NCBI GenBank assembly: GCA_947069175.1
Contig: CAMTDV010000017.1
Coordinates: forward strand, 48,431,137 to 48,495,136
Source: Scalesia atractyloides
Lineage: Eukaryota; Streptophyta; Magnoliopsida; Asterales; Asteraceae
Length of the DNA: 64,000 nucleotides
Direction of reading: 5' to 3'
Shown here: one piece after another, positions 33,989-45,189 of the stretch
Position numbering within the stretch: position 1 is the stretch's first letter
Layout: every line of letters starts with the position of its first letter
The notes under the pieces: model-generated
Databases searched by the model: none
Seen by the model: the letters and a program-made list of their open reading frames with translations, nothing else
Told to the model about the DNA's origin: nothing
Translations under genes and position numbers: made by a program

Positions 33989-36782
33989 TGTCACACCCCT
34001 ATTTTCACGTATATTCTGATGGGCGTGGGTGGGGAATATTGTGACGTAAGATTGGTATCATCATAGTCAAACAAACACAGCACAGCGGAAGTCTTGGATA
34101 TAAATATTATTACAAACCGAATGTTCAAAGTTCGAATAATAAATACATGGCTTGTAATAAAAGATCCACAGGCGGATCGAAATAAATATACAAAGTATTT
34201 GTTCAACAGATTTCGGGCAACTAAGGACTTGCAAGATCCTCTTATGTCACTACCAAGCAGCACCCGGTCTATTACGTGCTGAAACCTGTACTTAATCTTT
34301 TGAACATACGTCATTTTACACTGGTAGTACTAATAACCGACACATTTTGAAAATCTTTCAAAAATGGTTTAAGTGCGCTTGGCACATTTTATAAATAACT
34401 TAGGATAGTTCCAAATGACATTGTTTACAGTTTTACATGTTTGTCAATACATATGGGGTCCGGTTCAGAAACCGAATAACCTGATTAACCGACACACCAC
34501 TAATAATCCACCAATGGGATTTAATATTGTTTTTCATTAGCATCTGACAGGTGTATGCCTACACCCCGCGTTTAAGGTCGTGACCATTAGTAACTTAAAT
34601 GAGCCAAGGATATCCAGGGCACGGTCGAGTTAACCCCCAATGTTTAAGTTATCAAACAATACAGAATAAAAGGAGTTATGAAGATTTAGTTAAGTCACAA
34701 TCCGACAACATGATCCCATACTCGACCAAGCAGTATTATTATACCGTATCCCAAGCTCGTATAGGGAAAATAAGCTAAAAGTATTTACCTGAGCTAATTC
34801 TTCAATAAAGATAATAACCCAGCCGATAATCAGAAAATAAGCTTAGATATCAATCTACCGGGAGGCTTTAGTCTGGAATGATGGTATTATTAACCAATTA
34901 GAATGCTAACGGGTCCTATCTACACCATAGATTCGGACCGGCTTACGGTACTAATTGCTAGATTAAGCGATGACTGGAATAGAATGTAGTTTAAACCCGA
35001 AAAGTACTAAGACTTGTTTAATATGGGTAGACATATTACATTCTGGATTTTGATATATAAAAAAATGATAAGGTTAAACCCGTTTCGGTTAAACTACGTA
35101 AACTAGTCACGTAGGCTTAACCGTACGCGTATAAGCGAACTGGGTAATCCGGATGAGTTGTATACAATTTTCATATGCCATTATATTTAAAACATGTTGT
35201 AATATCAGTAGGATATCAACATGTATGCCCGTTTTGGTTTTAAAATCAAGTTACGCTTCAAAAGGGCGTTTTGGTCATTTTACGACTTGTAAAAAGAGCT
35301 TGCAAGTAAACTGATGTCATGGTCATAAACATTATGTAAAAATAATTAATTTATGATATTATATCAGTAGGATACCAAGTATATGTGTGGTTTATAGTTT
35401 AGGACCAAACTATACCCCGAAAGGCATTTTGGTCATTTCACACATCACTTGACAACTTATTTGAGAATCTGAGTTTAGATCATGTACTTACTGTAAATAT
35501 ATATAAAATAAGTTTTGAAACCAGTAGGTATCAAGTCTTGATGCTCTAATATGGTTTTAAACCATATTATGCGCCGAAACGGCGATTAAGTCGCTAAATG
35601 ACGATTTAAATGGTATTTGAGTGAAACTGATGTTATGATCAGGTTTGTATGATAAAAATGTGTTATATAATATAATACATCAGTAGGTAATAGGTTTCAT
35701 TCATTAAAATGATTAAAACCCATTTTACGTGCCGTAAGGACAATATCGTCATTTAAGGACTTAATACATGTACTTGTGTATAAACTCAGTTTACAATCTG
35801 AATTGACATCCCAAATAATCCTAGTTATGATATTACATCAGTAGGTAAAGAGTTTTGGTGTCAAAATTATGTTCAAACCATTTTATACGCCATAGGGCGA
35901 TTTGGTCACTTTAAAGCGTAAATTACGCTTATTTAATCAAAACTAGGTTTATGACCAGAATGTTGACCTTGAAATAAGTTAATTAACTCAACATATCAGT
36001 TTACAAGTCATTTGTATTTAAAACCTTATTTTTAAATGAAAATGGCTTTTTAGCAAAGTTTAGCATATTTAGTGGAAACTTGTATATAAACTCGGATTAC
36101 TATATGACCATGTAATATAACTCTAGAGGGTTATACTATAGCATAACATGGTCATAATGCAACTTAGAATCAGAAACTAGTGTTGCTCATTGGGGTCAGA
36201 ACTGAAAGTCAAAGCAGGAGTCAATCCTTGCGACTTTCGGTTGCGAACCGACCTTAAACCTGGAACTAACGGGCTGAACATGTTCACACATGTTCTTATA
36301 ATTATTACCAAGTTATTAAGGTGACAAAACATATTTTATAACATCTACATTACTAAATGAATTTACTTCAAAACTGACCCGTTGACTTTTTATTGACAAT
36401 AACATTGACCCGTCAATTGACCAAGCAAACGTGGTAATTAGGAGGTGCCATTTTAAGGGATCAACACCTACCTAATTATGATCACGTAGCCATGTTCGTA
36501 GCGTACAATGGCTGGACCATAATGGTCTTAAGGACCTCTGGCGCCCACAACTTTTAAAATGGTTACAGACCGTAACCATACGTGGTTGCGGTCCGTAACC
36601 GCCTTCCAAAAAATAGATTTTGTCCAAATTTCAAGATTGGTCCTCCGACTTTAATAAGCCGTCGATGAGAGGTATAAATTAACATAACGACACTTTTGGT
36701 CCCTCTCGGTCAACACGTGGCAAACGAGGATCAGCGGGACACGTGTCGGAATTTTACGGGACGGGTTTTACGAGGTGTTGCA
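33989..36782 (-). repeat. 3' LTR of element A (2794 bp)
   Basis: On the + strand it starts TGTCACACCCCTATTTTCACG and ends CGAGGTGTTGCA. The inner edge is fixed by the polypurine tract (36783-36796), and the outer edge by the TG at 33989. Repeated text of the type 'taatatcagtaggatatcaacatg' followed by 'cgttttggtcattt' recurs about every 180 bp between 35170 and 36000, so part of the LTR is an old tandem array. Confidence 0.75.
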
Positions 36783-36818
36783 TCCTCACCCCCTTAATAA
36801 AAATCTCGACCTCGAGAT

Positions 36819-39800
36819 TTATTCAAATAGATAGGGGTACTTTTGTCGCATAGTGTACTCGACTTCCCATCTATACTCGGGACCTCGACGGGCATCCCAT
36901 TTGACCGTTACAATAGGCACGTGCGTTCTTCGAAGCTTTTTAACCTGCAGATCTTCGATCGCTATCGGTTTCTCAATGAAGCACAGGTTTTCGTCAATTT
37001 GCACATCCTCGTGCGGCATCGCTAGGGACTCATAGGCTAGGCATTTCTTCAAGTTTGAAATATGGAACACATCATGAATTCCACTTAGCTTTTTGGGTAA
37101 TCTGAGCTTGTAAGCTACGGACCCGACTCGTTTGATAATCTCGAACGGTCCTATATATCTTGGGCTCAACTTGCCCTTTTCCCCGAATTGCATGACGCCT
37201 TTCCAAGGCGACACTTTCAGTAACTCTTTGTCCCCAATCTGAAACTGTAGGGGTTTGCGCCTTTTATCCACGTAGTTCTTCTGCCTATCTCGGGCAGCTT
37301 TAAGACGGTCGGGGATTTGTAAAATTTTATCCGTTGTTTCTAGGACAATCTCAGGTCCTGATAGTTGGGCTTCCCCAACTTCTGCCCAACAAACGGGTGT
37401 TCTACACTTTCTCCCGTACAAGGCTTCAAACGGAGCGACCTTGATACTTGAATGATAACTGTTATTATAGGAGAATTCAATCAGGGGTAGGTGGTCATCC
37501 CAGCTACCACCTAGGTCAATAATGCATGCACGTAGCATGTCTTCCAAAGTCTGAATGGTACGCTCACTCCGTCCGTCAGTCTGCGGATGATAAGCCGTAC
37601 TAAAGTTCAATCGAGTGCCTAAAGATTGCTGGAAGCTTTTCTTCAAATGAGAGGTGTATCTTGTATCTCTATCGGACACAATAGACACCGGAACTCATGT
37701 AGGGACACAATCTCGTCCACATACATCTTAGCCAACTTATATAAGCTAAACGTTTCTTTGATTGGAAAGAAATGTGCTGACTTAGTCAGCCTATCAACAA
37801 TGACCCAAATCATGTCATTACCACGTTTGGTCTTTGGCAACTTGGTAATCAAATCCATAGTTATCATTTCCCATTTCCAAGTTGGAAGTTCCAGCTATTG
37901 TAGAAGTCCTGACGGTTCTGATGTTCGACTTTAACTTGCGAACATGTCAAGCACTTAGCTACATAGGTGGCTATTGATTTCTTCAAACCCATCCACCAAT
38001 AATTAGATTTCAAGTCTTGGTAAATCTTATCACCTCCCGGGTCTCTAGTACTTGGAGTTATGCGCTTCCTGGAGGATTAAATCTCCAAGTCCTCCAAAAA
38101 TTGGAATCCAAATTCGTCCATTAAATATGAGGATTCCATTACTTTCAGGTGTTAACTGTTCAATAGTTCCACCTAATCCTTCATTTGTGATATTAGCCTC
38201 CATCATGGCTTGTTTTTGCGCATCAAGCAGCTTTTTATTAAAGCTGTTTCTTACTTTTATACTTTTGGCGTTAATCCTCAAAGGCTTAACCCTTTCCTTG
38301 CGACTAAGCGCATCAGCGACTACATTCGCTTTGTCGGGATGATATCGGATTTCACAATCATAATCATTAAGAGTTTCCATCCAACGACTTTGTCGCATAT
38401 TCAGATCCTTCTGTTTGAACAAATGTTGGAGGCTTTTGTGATCAATGTATATAATACACTTAGTTCCGTATAAATAATGCCTCCAGAGTTTAAGTGCAAA
38501 TACAACGGCACCCAACTCCAAGTCGTGGGTGGTGTAATTCTTTTCATGCACCTTGAGTTGTTGTGATGCGTAAGCGATCACCTTGCCTCTTTGCATAAGC
38601 ACACATCCCATGCCAGTGTGCGATGCATCACAATAGACAATAATTTCTTCAATGCCTTCTGGTAGAGTTAATACTGGAGCATTGCTCAGCTTTTGCTTCA
38701 ATGTCTCGAAGGATTCTTGCTGCTTTGGACCCCAGTCAAACTTAACATTCTTGCGGGTCAGAGCAGTTAGAGGAGTGGCTATCCTTGAGAAATTCTCAAT
38801 GAATCTTCTATAATAACCAGCCAGTCCTAAGAAGCTGCCGATTTCAAAAGGTGCCTTCGGTTCTTCCCAATTAATTATCGCTTCAGTCTTGGCGGGATCA
38901 ACTTGGCTGCCGCGTTCACTAACCACATGTCCAAGGAACTGGACTTCGCGAAGCCAAAATTCGTATTTTGAGAATTTAGCATACAACTTCTCCTTCTACA
39001 ACAACTCTAGGATGCACCTAAGATGTTTCTCATGATTGGATTGATTACGAGAATAGATAAGTATGTCGTCAATGAAGACAATGACAAACTTATCTAAGTA
39101 AGGCTTGCAGACTCTATTCATGAGATCCATGAATGCTGTAGATGCATTAGTGAGCCCGAAAGGCATCACTAGAAATTCATAGTGACCGTATCTTGTTCTG
39201 AAGGCAGTCTTTGGAACATCTTCACTCCTAACCTTCAGCTGATGATTACCCGATCTTAAATCTATCTTGGAAAAGTAACTTGCCTCTTGCGATGGATCAA
39301 ACAAATCGTCTATCCTGGGCAATGGATAACGATTCTTGATCGTTATCTTATTAAGCTCACGGTAATCAATGCACATATGCATTGATCCGCCCTTCTTTTT
39401 GACAAACAATATCGGAGCTCCCCACGGTGACGAACTAGGCTGTATGAAGCCTTTCTCCAGAAGTTCATCGAGCTGAGTTCGCAATTCCTTCATTTCTGTC
39501 GGTGCTAGGCGATAGGGTGCTCTCGCAATAGGTGCAAATCCGGGTAGGATGTCAATCCTAAACTCTGCTTGTCTATCAAGGGGTAGACCGGGTAATTCCT
39601 CAGGGAAGACATCTGGGTATTAAGAAATTATGGGTATGTCTTCTATCTTCGGCTTAGGTTCATCGACGTTCACCTGTGCCATATAAATGACACAACCTCT
39701 CTTCATGGATCGGGAGGCCTTAAGCATAGAAGCTTTTTCTGGCAACCCGTAGTGTATATCTCCATAAATGGTGTGCACATCACCGGATGGGGTTTTAATC

Positions 39801-41335
39801 TCGATTAGTTTCTTATCACATGCAATGCGGCCTTGGTTATGGGATAACCAATCCATGCCTAAGACTACATCGAACCTCGCCAATTTCATTGGCAGATAGA
39901 GATAGGGATCAAGTGATTCTTGATGGATATAAAACATCCATCTAGAATAGAAGAAGCTGTTTCTATGGTTCCGTCTGCAAGTTCTACCTCATATGTTATG
40001 TCTAGAGTTCTTACGGGTAAGTTTAATAGTTTACTAAACTTATGGTCGACAAACGACTTATCAGCACCCAAATCAAACAGAACTCTAGCAAAGGTGTCGT
40101 TGATGAGGAAAGTACCTGTTATAACATTGTTATCGTTTTCTCGGGCATTCATCTGAAAGGCCCTAGCACTCCCTTTCTTAGCTCCACTAGACTTTGCATT
40201 TTCATCCTTAGCAGTCTTGGAGCAGTTAGACTTAACATGACCCTTCTCGCCATATTTGAAACATGTAGCATCTTTGATATCTCCGCAATCCAGGGTCTTG
40301 TGTCCCATTTTCTTACAAATCACACACGGTTTAGCTTGCGGGTCAAACCTACACTGACCCCCGTGTCGTTTACTGCAGATCTTGCATACAGGTCTATCCT
40401 CAGACCTGCTTTGGTTCTTATGGGATCTAGACTTCCCTTTCTTTTTTTAACCGATGGGAGTTATCATCCTCCCTCTTCCTTTTCCCGTCAGTATCTGATC
40501 TAACTGACATTCGCCTCACATAATCTTGGGTGAGGGAAAGAGATAGTTCGACTGCAGATTTATAGGTGCTAGGCTGAACAGCCTTAACCAAACTCCTTAT
40601 CTCCGGAGCCAACCCGTTGATAAAACGCGCAATGCGCTTGGGTTCCGGAGTGACTAAATAGGACACTAGTCGAGAATAGGAGTCAAAGTTGGTAACATAT
40701 TTCCGACAGTCAAGATTTTTCATTGATAGAGCAATAAAATCCATCTCTATCTTCTCCACCTCGTGAGGTGGGCAATAAGTGTCTTTGACCAAGTCCATGA
40801 ACTTGGACCATCCCAGATTGTATAATTGCACCTTCCCAGTTGAGTGCATTAAAGCTTCCCACAAAATTAGGGCATTGCCCTTGAAGGATTGGGATGCAAA
40901 CTTAACAATATCTTTTTCAGCACAACCGCTGATATCCACCACGGTTTCCATCTCATCTAACTATCTTAGGGTCTCAACGGCCTCTTTTTCTCGGTTAAAG
41001 TCTCGTGGCTTGCACCAGACGAAGTACCTATATGAGCAACCATCCTTAGATGAATTGGTTTTGTCAAGAATCTCCCGTTTCTTAGCTTCGTTCCTCACAT
41101 TAGAGGAATGCACAGAACTCTCCTTTTTATCAGAGGCAGGAGGCTTCGAAAGTAGTTTAGATACAGAATTTGAGTGAGTAGCACTCGACACCTTAAAATT
41201 TTCAAAGGCTTTTTCCATAGCCTTACCCACGGCTGCATCTATGCGAGCTTGGAAGTCGTCTTCATTTATAACTATATTCTCATTATTGCGGTCATCATTG
41301 TTGTGGCGACTGCTTGCACCGTCGGAGTTAGCCAT
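36819..41335 (-). pseudogene. Broken gag-pol of element A
   Basis: In order on the - strand: gag leader (41335-40961, MANSDGASSRHNNDD); gag core (40951-40427, containing FKGNALILWEALM and YCPPHEVEKIEMDF); zinc-knuckle-like Cys pattern (near 40300-40250, CFKYGEKGHVKSNC); protease (LFDLGADKSF, so the usual D-T/S-G triad reads D-L-G); RT (39493-38996, CIDYRELNK, then FIDDILIYS); RT end and RNase H (38986-38045, VYCDASHTGMGCVLMQ, DHKSLQHLFKQ, VADALSRK); integrase (37867-36819, WVIVDRLTKSAHF, STAYHPQTDGRSERT); GPFEIIKRVGSVAYKL and a chromodomain-like tail ending at 36819. At least five frame breaks separate these blocks, and the integrase zinc-binding region (38045-37867) is not readable. The product cannot be made. 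Confidence 0.9.
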
Positions 41336-41916
41336 CTAATGCTTCGGTGCTATACAACGAAACATGTATTTTATATGTTAGCCATTGTATAATTAAACCA
41401 TTTAGGCTTTAACATTATAAATGAATGCTTTTAATATATATATATAACCTAGGTCTCAAAAGGACCATCATAGGTATACAAAAGATTGGACGTAGTCCAG
41501 AATTTTAGACAGTGGATCACAATGTCACATCTGTCATTGTCGCATTGACAATTTAAGATAGCTCGTAAGCTTGTCACAAGGACATAAGATATGGCACAAA
41601 ACGCCTTTGTCACGAAGACTTATATGTGTGGCACAAAAGGCCTTGTCACAAACGGACATATAAAGTTTGGATAGGGAGTCATATACTACAACTGTCACTG
41701 TCAGTAATGGACATGATATATGGCTCGTAGTGTAACATCCGTCGAAAAACGGGTTTTCAAAACCCGCTTCGTTTATTAATCGAATAATCAGTTTCAAATT
41801 TTCGTTGCTCATTTAATGCTTATTTTAATTTTAAACAATACATAACTAATAAACATTTTAGAAAATGGAAATTAAAATTGTTAAAAAATAAAAATAAAGT
41901 AACTAAAAATAAAAAA

Positions 41917-41992
41917 GGGCTGCTGGGTTTCGAACCCGGGTCAGCCGGAAGACTTAATCACCAAGCACTTAACCACTCCGCCACTTGCTGTC
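41917..41992 (-). other. tRNA-like module 0 in the 5' LTR
   Basis: On the - strand: A-box-like TGGCGGAGTGGTTAAGTGC as in class II (Ser/Leu) tRNAs, then GGGTTCGAAACCC as T-arm/B-box, and an immediate T6 run like a Pol III terminator. The would-be acceptor arms (CAGCAAG and CAGCCCT) do not pair and no clean anticodon arm forms, so this is not a working tRNA. In the 3' LTR copy (50081-50156) the T-stem is perfectly paired. Confidence 0.7.
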
Positions 41993-42824
41993 TTTGTGTA
42001 ATCTAGGAAACAAATAAAACATAAGTTCACCTGTGAAATCACCTGTTTGCGCCAAAACTGAAACCAATATCGGCTTTCAACGTTCCAGACGATTGAGTGA
42101 TCGATATCACTGATTATAACTGATGAAATCATTACGACCGACGTTCTTAATCAATTCAGCCTTTATTGAACTTGAATTCATATGATTTTCGGGTTTAATA
42201 ACCGAAATCATTTACTTCCTGGTTTTCACCAACAATATCATCATCTCGCGACTCAAAAACACTCACAGAACCTCTAATTTCACTTTCGCTCTATTTTCAG
42301 TTCGTCGGAAACGTTTTCTGAAATCGTCGGACTTTCGCCGAAAACCGTGTCATTCATCAAAACGGTAAATTTCTCAACTCTTTCATCTTCTATCTATTGC
42401 TAGACTTTTACTAACTCAAACCCTTCAACCAGAATCAGTCCCAGGCGACGATATCGGATAATCAGCACTCGCCGGAAGATTTATGAAAATTCCTAAATCG
42501 CGCTGTGAATCGGTATAATCATCTAAACTCTCTGATAACTCTTGTTTAGTCATTCAATTTCACAATTGGTTAATCAAAACTATTAATTGGCCCGTTCAGA
42601 CGGAGTTCATAAAACAGAGCCGACGACTTCGCCGGAGTTCTGAGAAAGATCATCTTTCCGGTACATTCACTTCCAAAATCTTCTTTATCCATTTCATTTT
42701 AATCAGTCATATGTCCGTTAATTGAATTGAACAAAATCAGTAGAATAATCGTTGTCTGTGTTGTTTAACGGAGAAGATGAAGTCTAGTTTGTGTATAAAT
42801 TGAATATAAATCGGATTATATCTC

Positions 42825-43240
42825 GGGTTAGACACACAGTCCAGCGGTGGACTGTGTGCATTTGAATCATAGGGATACCGGGTTCGAGTCTGTCCTTGTT
42901 CCGATTCGTCACAATATTCAGACTTTTTATAAAACCCAAATACGGAAACTTCCAGTTAGTATATAAGAGAAATAAAAACAAGTGTTTTAACCAGGTTAGA
43001 CACACAGTCCAGCGGTGGACTGTGTGCAACGTTAAACAACAGGTCCCGGGTTCGAGACCTGTTATGCACACCGGTTCGATAGAATTAAAATCCTTTTTAA
43101 GAATAAATGAATTTTGAATAAATTAAATAGTATATAAATATAATTAAAAACAGAAATATTTCGGGTTAGACACGTAGCTCAGTTGGTAGAGCTGCGTGCA
43201 CGCGTACGGGAGGTCACAAGTTCGAACCTCACTCAGCGCA
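42825..43240 (+). repeat. Three phased tRNA-like modules in the 5' LTR
   Basis: Modules begin with GTTAGACAC at 42827, 42995 and 43165, spaced 168 and 170 bp. Modules 1 and 2 have the 9-bp hairpin CACAGTCCA/TGGACTGTG followed by a GGGTTCGAG T-arm-like sequence. Module 3 has a classical D-arm, TAGCTCAGTTGGTAGAGC, then AGTTCGAACCTC. All three therefore carry A-box/B-box-like pairs in the same order, but none forms a full cloverleaf. Confidence 0.8.
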
Positions 43241-43749
43241 AACAAACACACGACCGAACCGGTCAACAGTCAACAGTCATGGTCAATAGTCAACGGTCAA
43301 CCCAAAAAAAGTCAACATTTTTTTATATTTTTATTTATTTATTTAATTTAAAAATCAATTAAAAATACTTAAAAATAATGTTTTTAAAGTTAGAAAATAA
43401 CCTTAAACTCACAAAAATATATCTAAAAATCCTATTAAAATTATTAATAAAATCCACTTATTTACCGTACTTTTTCGTTATTATTTAGGTTAGTTAATCC
43501 TAGTCGATCAACCCTCTAAACTCGTGCGCATTCAACATCGTCAAACGAACGCACCCAATGTGAGTGAATCTCTACAAATTCCCCGTTTAGACACTTTTTG
43601 GGGTGTATCATGTGTCATATTATTTATACATTTAAACACTTGTACATCCATCATATCCATGATTAAATGTGTATTCAATATGTATCAACTGTTTGCATGG
43701 TTAATGTTTAGATTAGGTTTATCATTTTCAGTACATAAATTATCATAGG

Positions 43750-43945
43750 CCGCCGCTCCCCATTACCTATGAGCGTGAGCCGTTCCCCATTACCTATGAG
43801 CGTGAACGAGGCGTTGCCAACATACGATCGGCTCCGTTTGATTGAGCCTTGATCGCACATACATTCATCATAGGCCGTCTGTTCCCCATTACCTATGAGC
43901 GGAACCGTTCCCCATTACCTATGAGCGTGAACGTGACGTTGCCAA
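43750..43945 (+). repeat. Four-copy short repeat in the 5' LTR
   Basis: The phrase TCCCCATTACCTATGAGCG occurs four times. Copies are arranged in two pairs separated by CGTTGCCAACAT and a non-repeated segment with CGATCGGCTCCG. The same block is present in the 3' LTR at about 51935-52130. Confidence 0.85.
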
Positions 43946-44386
43946 CATTTACATTATCATTCATGTCATATATTATTGCAAGGTGGTTTGTTATTGTATG
44001 TTATTGTATGAATATTTACGTTTGCTCACATATGATTATTGCACAATTTTTCAATATTAATTATAACAAGAAATCAATAATAAATGTTCTCTAACAAGGT
44101 TCACTCGCCAACTTTTGTTGACCCAAAACCCCCCATTTTTACACATGATACAGGTGATCCAGTTGCAGCAAGAAACATATAGGATGGCTTAGAAGAATAA
44201 ATCGGTTTAGACTTTGGATTGTTTATGTAGTTACTTTTCTTTGTAATTGTATGAACTTGTTTGGAATATTGATGATGTAATTTTGAATTTAATAAATATG
44301 AAACATATTAGTAAACATCATGAGCTTTGGTGATAACCCAATTATGCCCCGACTCTTATTCCGCTGCGGGTCGGGGTGTGACAGAT

Positions 44387-44398
44387 TGGTATCAGAGC
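44387..44398 (+). promoter_or_regulatory. Primer-binding site of element B
   Basis: TGGTATCAGAGC is complementary to the 3' end of initiator Met-tRNA and lies three bases after the LTR end, where first-strand synthesis begins. Confidence 0.95.
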
Positions 44399-45189
44399 CA
44401 TGACTATAGGGATATAGGATAGGTTATTAGACCCTTAGAGCCTATACTATAGTTGATTAGAATTTTTAAATTGTTTGTGTGTTACATGCAAAATTCATGA
44501 TGTTTATATGCTTTATGTTTATTGTTACATTCAATGTTATGCAAGCATGTTCATAAGTACATATTATTATACAATGCCTATCATGAATCATATTCTCATA
44601 ACATATCATATCCATGAGAGCACACACCACACAATTTCCATAACTTTTACAATGATTTTTGTATTTTCAAATCACATCAAAGTGAGTTCTCATGACGGGC
44701 ATATAGTAACTGGAAGGGTACAAGTACCGGTAGTCGGAACGTCCTGTCTAGGCTTGGCATTCGTATAAATCCAAAATAAAGGACCAGTTTGCCTACCTGG
44801 GGACTAACGATGAGAGTACGAAGGACCTATTAGGCCCAAGCATGCTATACCAAACGTCGTGTGAGCTGACCCCACTTTGAGTTGTCATTGTGTCTACACC
44901 TGGACACCCTCCGACCATACATCTCGCAAACATATTTCATGGTTTTCATTCGGGTGATGCGAGTGTTAAACCGCCAATACCAATGTGAATCCTACTAAGC
45001 CAATAGTCATGGGGGCCCACATGACTATACAAGTGAAGGTATGGGGGACATTGGAGGCCCAAACATGAGCAAAGACATCCTATGGATGTAGTTGCATTAT
45101 TGATGTTTATGTCATTTTATTTTTTTTAAGACACATGACACCTAGAAAGACTCCTTAAATTCACAATCTTCTTATGTATATTCATGTAG
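44399..45189. other. 5' leader of element B
   Basis: About 800 bases without a gene between primer site and gag. The same sequence is found again at 52580-53359 after the right LTR. Short open frames here are not conserved features. Confidence 0.7.

Larger units (their letters stand above)
33989..41730 (-). mobile_element. Element A: degenerate Ty3/gypsy retrotransposon missing its 5' LTR
   Basis: Orientation is leftward: gag at the right (41335), integrase at the left, then a purine tract (AAGGGGGTGAGGA on the - strand) and the 3' LTR at 33989-36782. The 41336-41730 leader has no primer-binding site and stops where the LTR of element B begins, so the 5' LTR is lost. The pol order (protease, RT, RNase H, integrase, chromodomain-like tail) and the long LTR fit a Tekay-like chromovirus. 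Confidence 0.85.
41731..44383 (+). repeat. 5' LTR of element B (2653 bp)
   Basis: Starts TGTAACATCCGTCG and ends GGTCGGGGTGTGACA. Contains a - strand tRNA-like module (41917-41992), three + strand tRNA-like modules (42825-43240) and a four-copy short repeat (43750-43940). Promoter and polyadenylation signals must lie here, but I cannot place them with confidence. Confidence 0.93.

Noticed and set aside
42784..43071. 95-codon - strand ORF, identical at 50948-51235
   Set aside because: It is antisense to the tRNA-like modules and is duplicated only because it lies in both LTRs.
43162..43240. A functional tRNA gene, suggested by the perfect D-arm and TTCGAA loop
   Set aside because: Acceptor arms and anticodon arm do not pair, and the sequence is part of a repeated LTR module.
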